Source: CAWFMO01 sp963817065 (GTDB taxonomy: Bacteria > Actinomycetota > Thermoleophilia > Solirubrobacterales > 70-9). Taken from it: a stretch of DNA of 64,000 nucleotides. A program made the translations under genes and the position numbers. Every line of letters starts with the position of its first letter. Within the stretch, counting starts at the first letter, position 1. This document shows positions 62,898-64,000 of the stretch, one piece after another. The notes beneath the pieces were generated by a model. It made no database searches. It was not told where the DNA came from and was given only the letters and a program-made list of their open reading frames with translations. The stretch is from assembly GCA_963817065.1 (NCBI GenBank), contig CAWFMO010000001.1, positions 1,426,001-1,490,000 on the forward strand, in the 5' to 3' direction.

Positions 62898-64000
62898 CTA
62901 CTTCTTCTTTTTCTTCTTGCACTTCTTCTTCTTTTTCTTGGCGCTCGCGGCGGCCTTGCCCTTCCTCTTTTTCGTGCACTTCTTCCGCTTTGGCGCGGGG
63001 GTCAAAGGAGGGGGAGCAGGCGGCGGGGCGGGGCTGGCCGGGACGGGTGGCAGCGCACCGAGCTCGAAGGCGCCGATGTCGCAGGGGGCGACGGGGCCTC
63101 GTACGTACCCTCGCTGATCGGTGGCGGGGCAGGCGCCCCCTGCGTTGACCGCCGGGCTGCCGGGCAGCAAGGCCACCGTCTGCGTCGGTCCGCCGTTGGC
63201 GGCCAACGCACCGAGCATCAGAGCCCCGGCCGGCACGGCGTCGCCTGGAGCCGCAAATCCTGTGCATCCCGGCGAGTCCGGCGTCTGGCGCAAATTGAAG
63301 CCGCCCGACACATATGTGCCCGAGCACTGCAGGTTCTCGGCGGGAAGGTCCACGGGGCCGACGTGATTGCCCGCGAGGAGGGTGTTGGCCACGGAGAACG
63401 AATTGGCCGCGCCGCCGTTTTGGAGCCCACCGCCGCTCCCGAACGCGTCGTCGTCTCCGAGGTTTGCCGTGTTCCCGACGATCGTTGCCGACGTAAGACT
63501 CGTGGTTGCCGTATCCGGCGGCGCGGCCGCGTCGAACGAGTCGATCGCGCCTCCGAAGCCAGGCGTTTCGTTGCCGGAGAACGTCGAGTTGGTGACGATG
63601 AGATCGCCGTTGTTCGTTATCCCGCCGCCGCCGCCGTTGGTCACGGCGTCGTTGGAGAGCAGCGTGGTGCCATTCAGCGTCGCGGTCGAAAAGGGATTGT
63701 TGAAAATTCCCCCGCCTTTGCCGTTCGTGGAGTTGTCGCTGAGGGTGCTGTTGCTGACCGTCAGGGCGCCGGATCCGGAGACCGCATCGCCGTTGGAGAT
63801 TCCGCCGCCGCGCACCGATGCGGCGTTGCCGGTCACGGTGCTGTTGTTGATCGTCGCCGTGCCGTCGTTGTAGATCCCGCCGCCGGAATCCGCTGTGATG
63901 TTTCCGGGGCCGATCGTGCTGTTGTTGACCGTCAGCGCGCGACCATTGCCGTTGTAGATCGCGCCGCCGATGGTGCCCTCGCTTGACGTGATGACGACGT
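62898..64000 (-). CDS. Secreted right-handed beta-helix repeat protein with Lys/Cys tail (N-terminus outside window)
   Basis: The frame is open to the window edge at 64000, so only about the last 367 residues are seen. It consists of repeats of the type GGGI.N.G.LTVSNSTLSDNS..G.GGGI, each about 20-25 residues, as in polymorphic outer-membrane or choice-of-anchor beta-helix proteins. A Cys-containing cap (CPATDQRGYVRGPVAPCDIGAFELG) ends the helix. A Pro/Ala linker leads to the tail KRKKCTKKRKGKAAASAKK…KKCKKKKKK. Role likely in surface binding (inference). Confidence 0.75.
   Translation of the reverse strand, partial: VVITSSEGTIGGAIYNGNGRALTVNNSTIGPGNITADSGGGIYNDGTATINNSTVTGNAASVRGGGISNGDAVSGSGALTVSNSTLSDNSTNGKGGGIFNNPFSTATLNGTTLLSNDAVTNGGGGGITNNGDLIVTNSTFSGNETPGFGGAIDSFDAAAPPDTATTSLTSATIVGNTANLGDDDAFGSGGGLQNGGAANSFSVANTLLAGNHVGPVDLPAENLQCSGTYVSGGFNLRQTPDSPGCTGFAAPGDAVPAGALMLGALAANGGPTQTVALLPGSPAVNAGGACPATDQRGYVRGPVAPCDIGAFELGALPPVPASPAPPPAPPPLTPAPKRKKCTKKRKGKAAASAKKKKKKCKKKKKK

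Overview
The window is 64 kb of very GC-rich bacterial DNA. The gene set points to the Actinomycetota: an SOS-boxed imuB–DUF6504–dnaE2 cassette, SepF, a GarA-like FHA protein beside a MerR regulator, an RsiG-like anti-sigma factor, and a MurA with Asp in place of the active-site Cys. The 16S gene and the many secreted proteins ending in Lys/Cys-rich tails suggest class Thermoleophilia, probably Solirubrobacterales. That placement is inference and was not computed. I see no CRISPR array, insertion sequence, prophage or tRNA gene.

Layout. 0-8 kb: the end of a citramalate synthase, a DegT aminotransferase, argH, a 3-methyladenine glycosylase, a large class A penicillin-binding protein (minus strand) and tyrS. 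8-13.4 kb: a complete rRNA operon (promoter, 16S, 23S, 5S, terminator) with visible processing stems and no spacer tRNA. 13.4-21.3 kb: an HD-domain protein, a GlsB-like membrane protein, the mutagenesis cassette under a LexA box, a lipoprotein, a small transcription unit with a 9-codon ORF and terminator, a zinc-finger protein and a membrane-anchored hydrolase. 21.3-29.8 kb: murA, then histidine genes hisZ-G-D-B-H-A and hisF with two DUF4389 membrane proteins inserted. hisC and hisI are not in this cluster.

29.8-37.4 kb: a PQQ-type beta-propeller protein, a CCA-adding-type nucleotidyltransferase, then the tail of a cell-division cluster (pgeF, yggS, sepF, proC, yggT, lspA, rluD-like) with one secreted protein inserted. 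37.5-59.2 kb: the conserved series rpsB-tsf-pyrH-frr-uppS-cdsA-dxr-rseP-ispG-proS-pgsA (translation, isoprenoid and phospholipid synthesis), split at three places by secreted-protein and other accessory genes. The largest insert (45.3-53.2 kb) holds an MFS transporter, OsmC, an acyl-CoA synthetase, a beta-propeller protein and four tandem lamin-tail-like secreted paralogues. 59.2-64 kb: an RsiG-like protein, a zinc-ribbon FHA protein, a MerR regulator, an SRPBCC protein, an alkyl-DHAP-synthase-like enzyme and a beta-helix protein cut by the window end.

Main points. (1) Seven secreted proteins with at least four unrelated ectodomains share one architecture: signal peptide (not visible for the truncated beta-helix protein), ectodomain, Pro/Thr/Ala-rich stretch, and a terminal basic tail holding two cysteines. 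This looks like an uncharacterised surface-retention signal and is my best candidate for an undescribed system. (2) At least ten starts have a TAnnnT hexamer 6-9 bases upstream and no Shine-Dalgarno sequence, which suggests widespread leaderless transcription. (3) ispG (three breaks) and proS (one break) are frameshifted, most likely by sequence error. (4) The RsiG-like protein carries one c-di-GMP-type motif with His in place of Gln.
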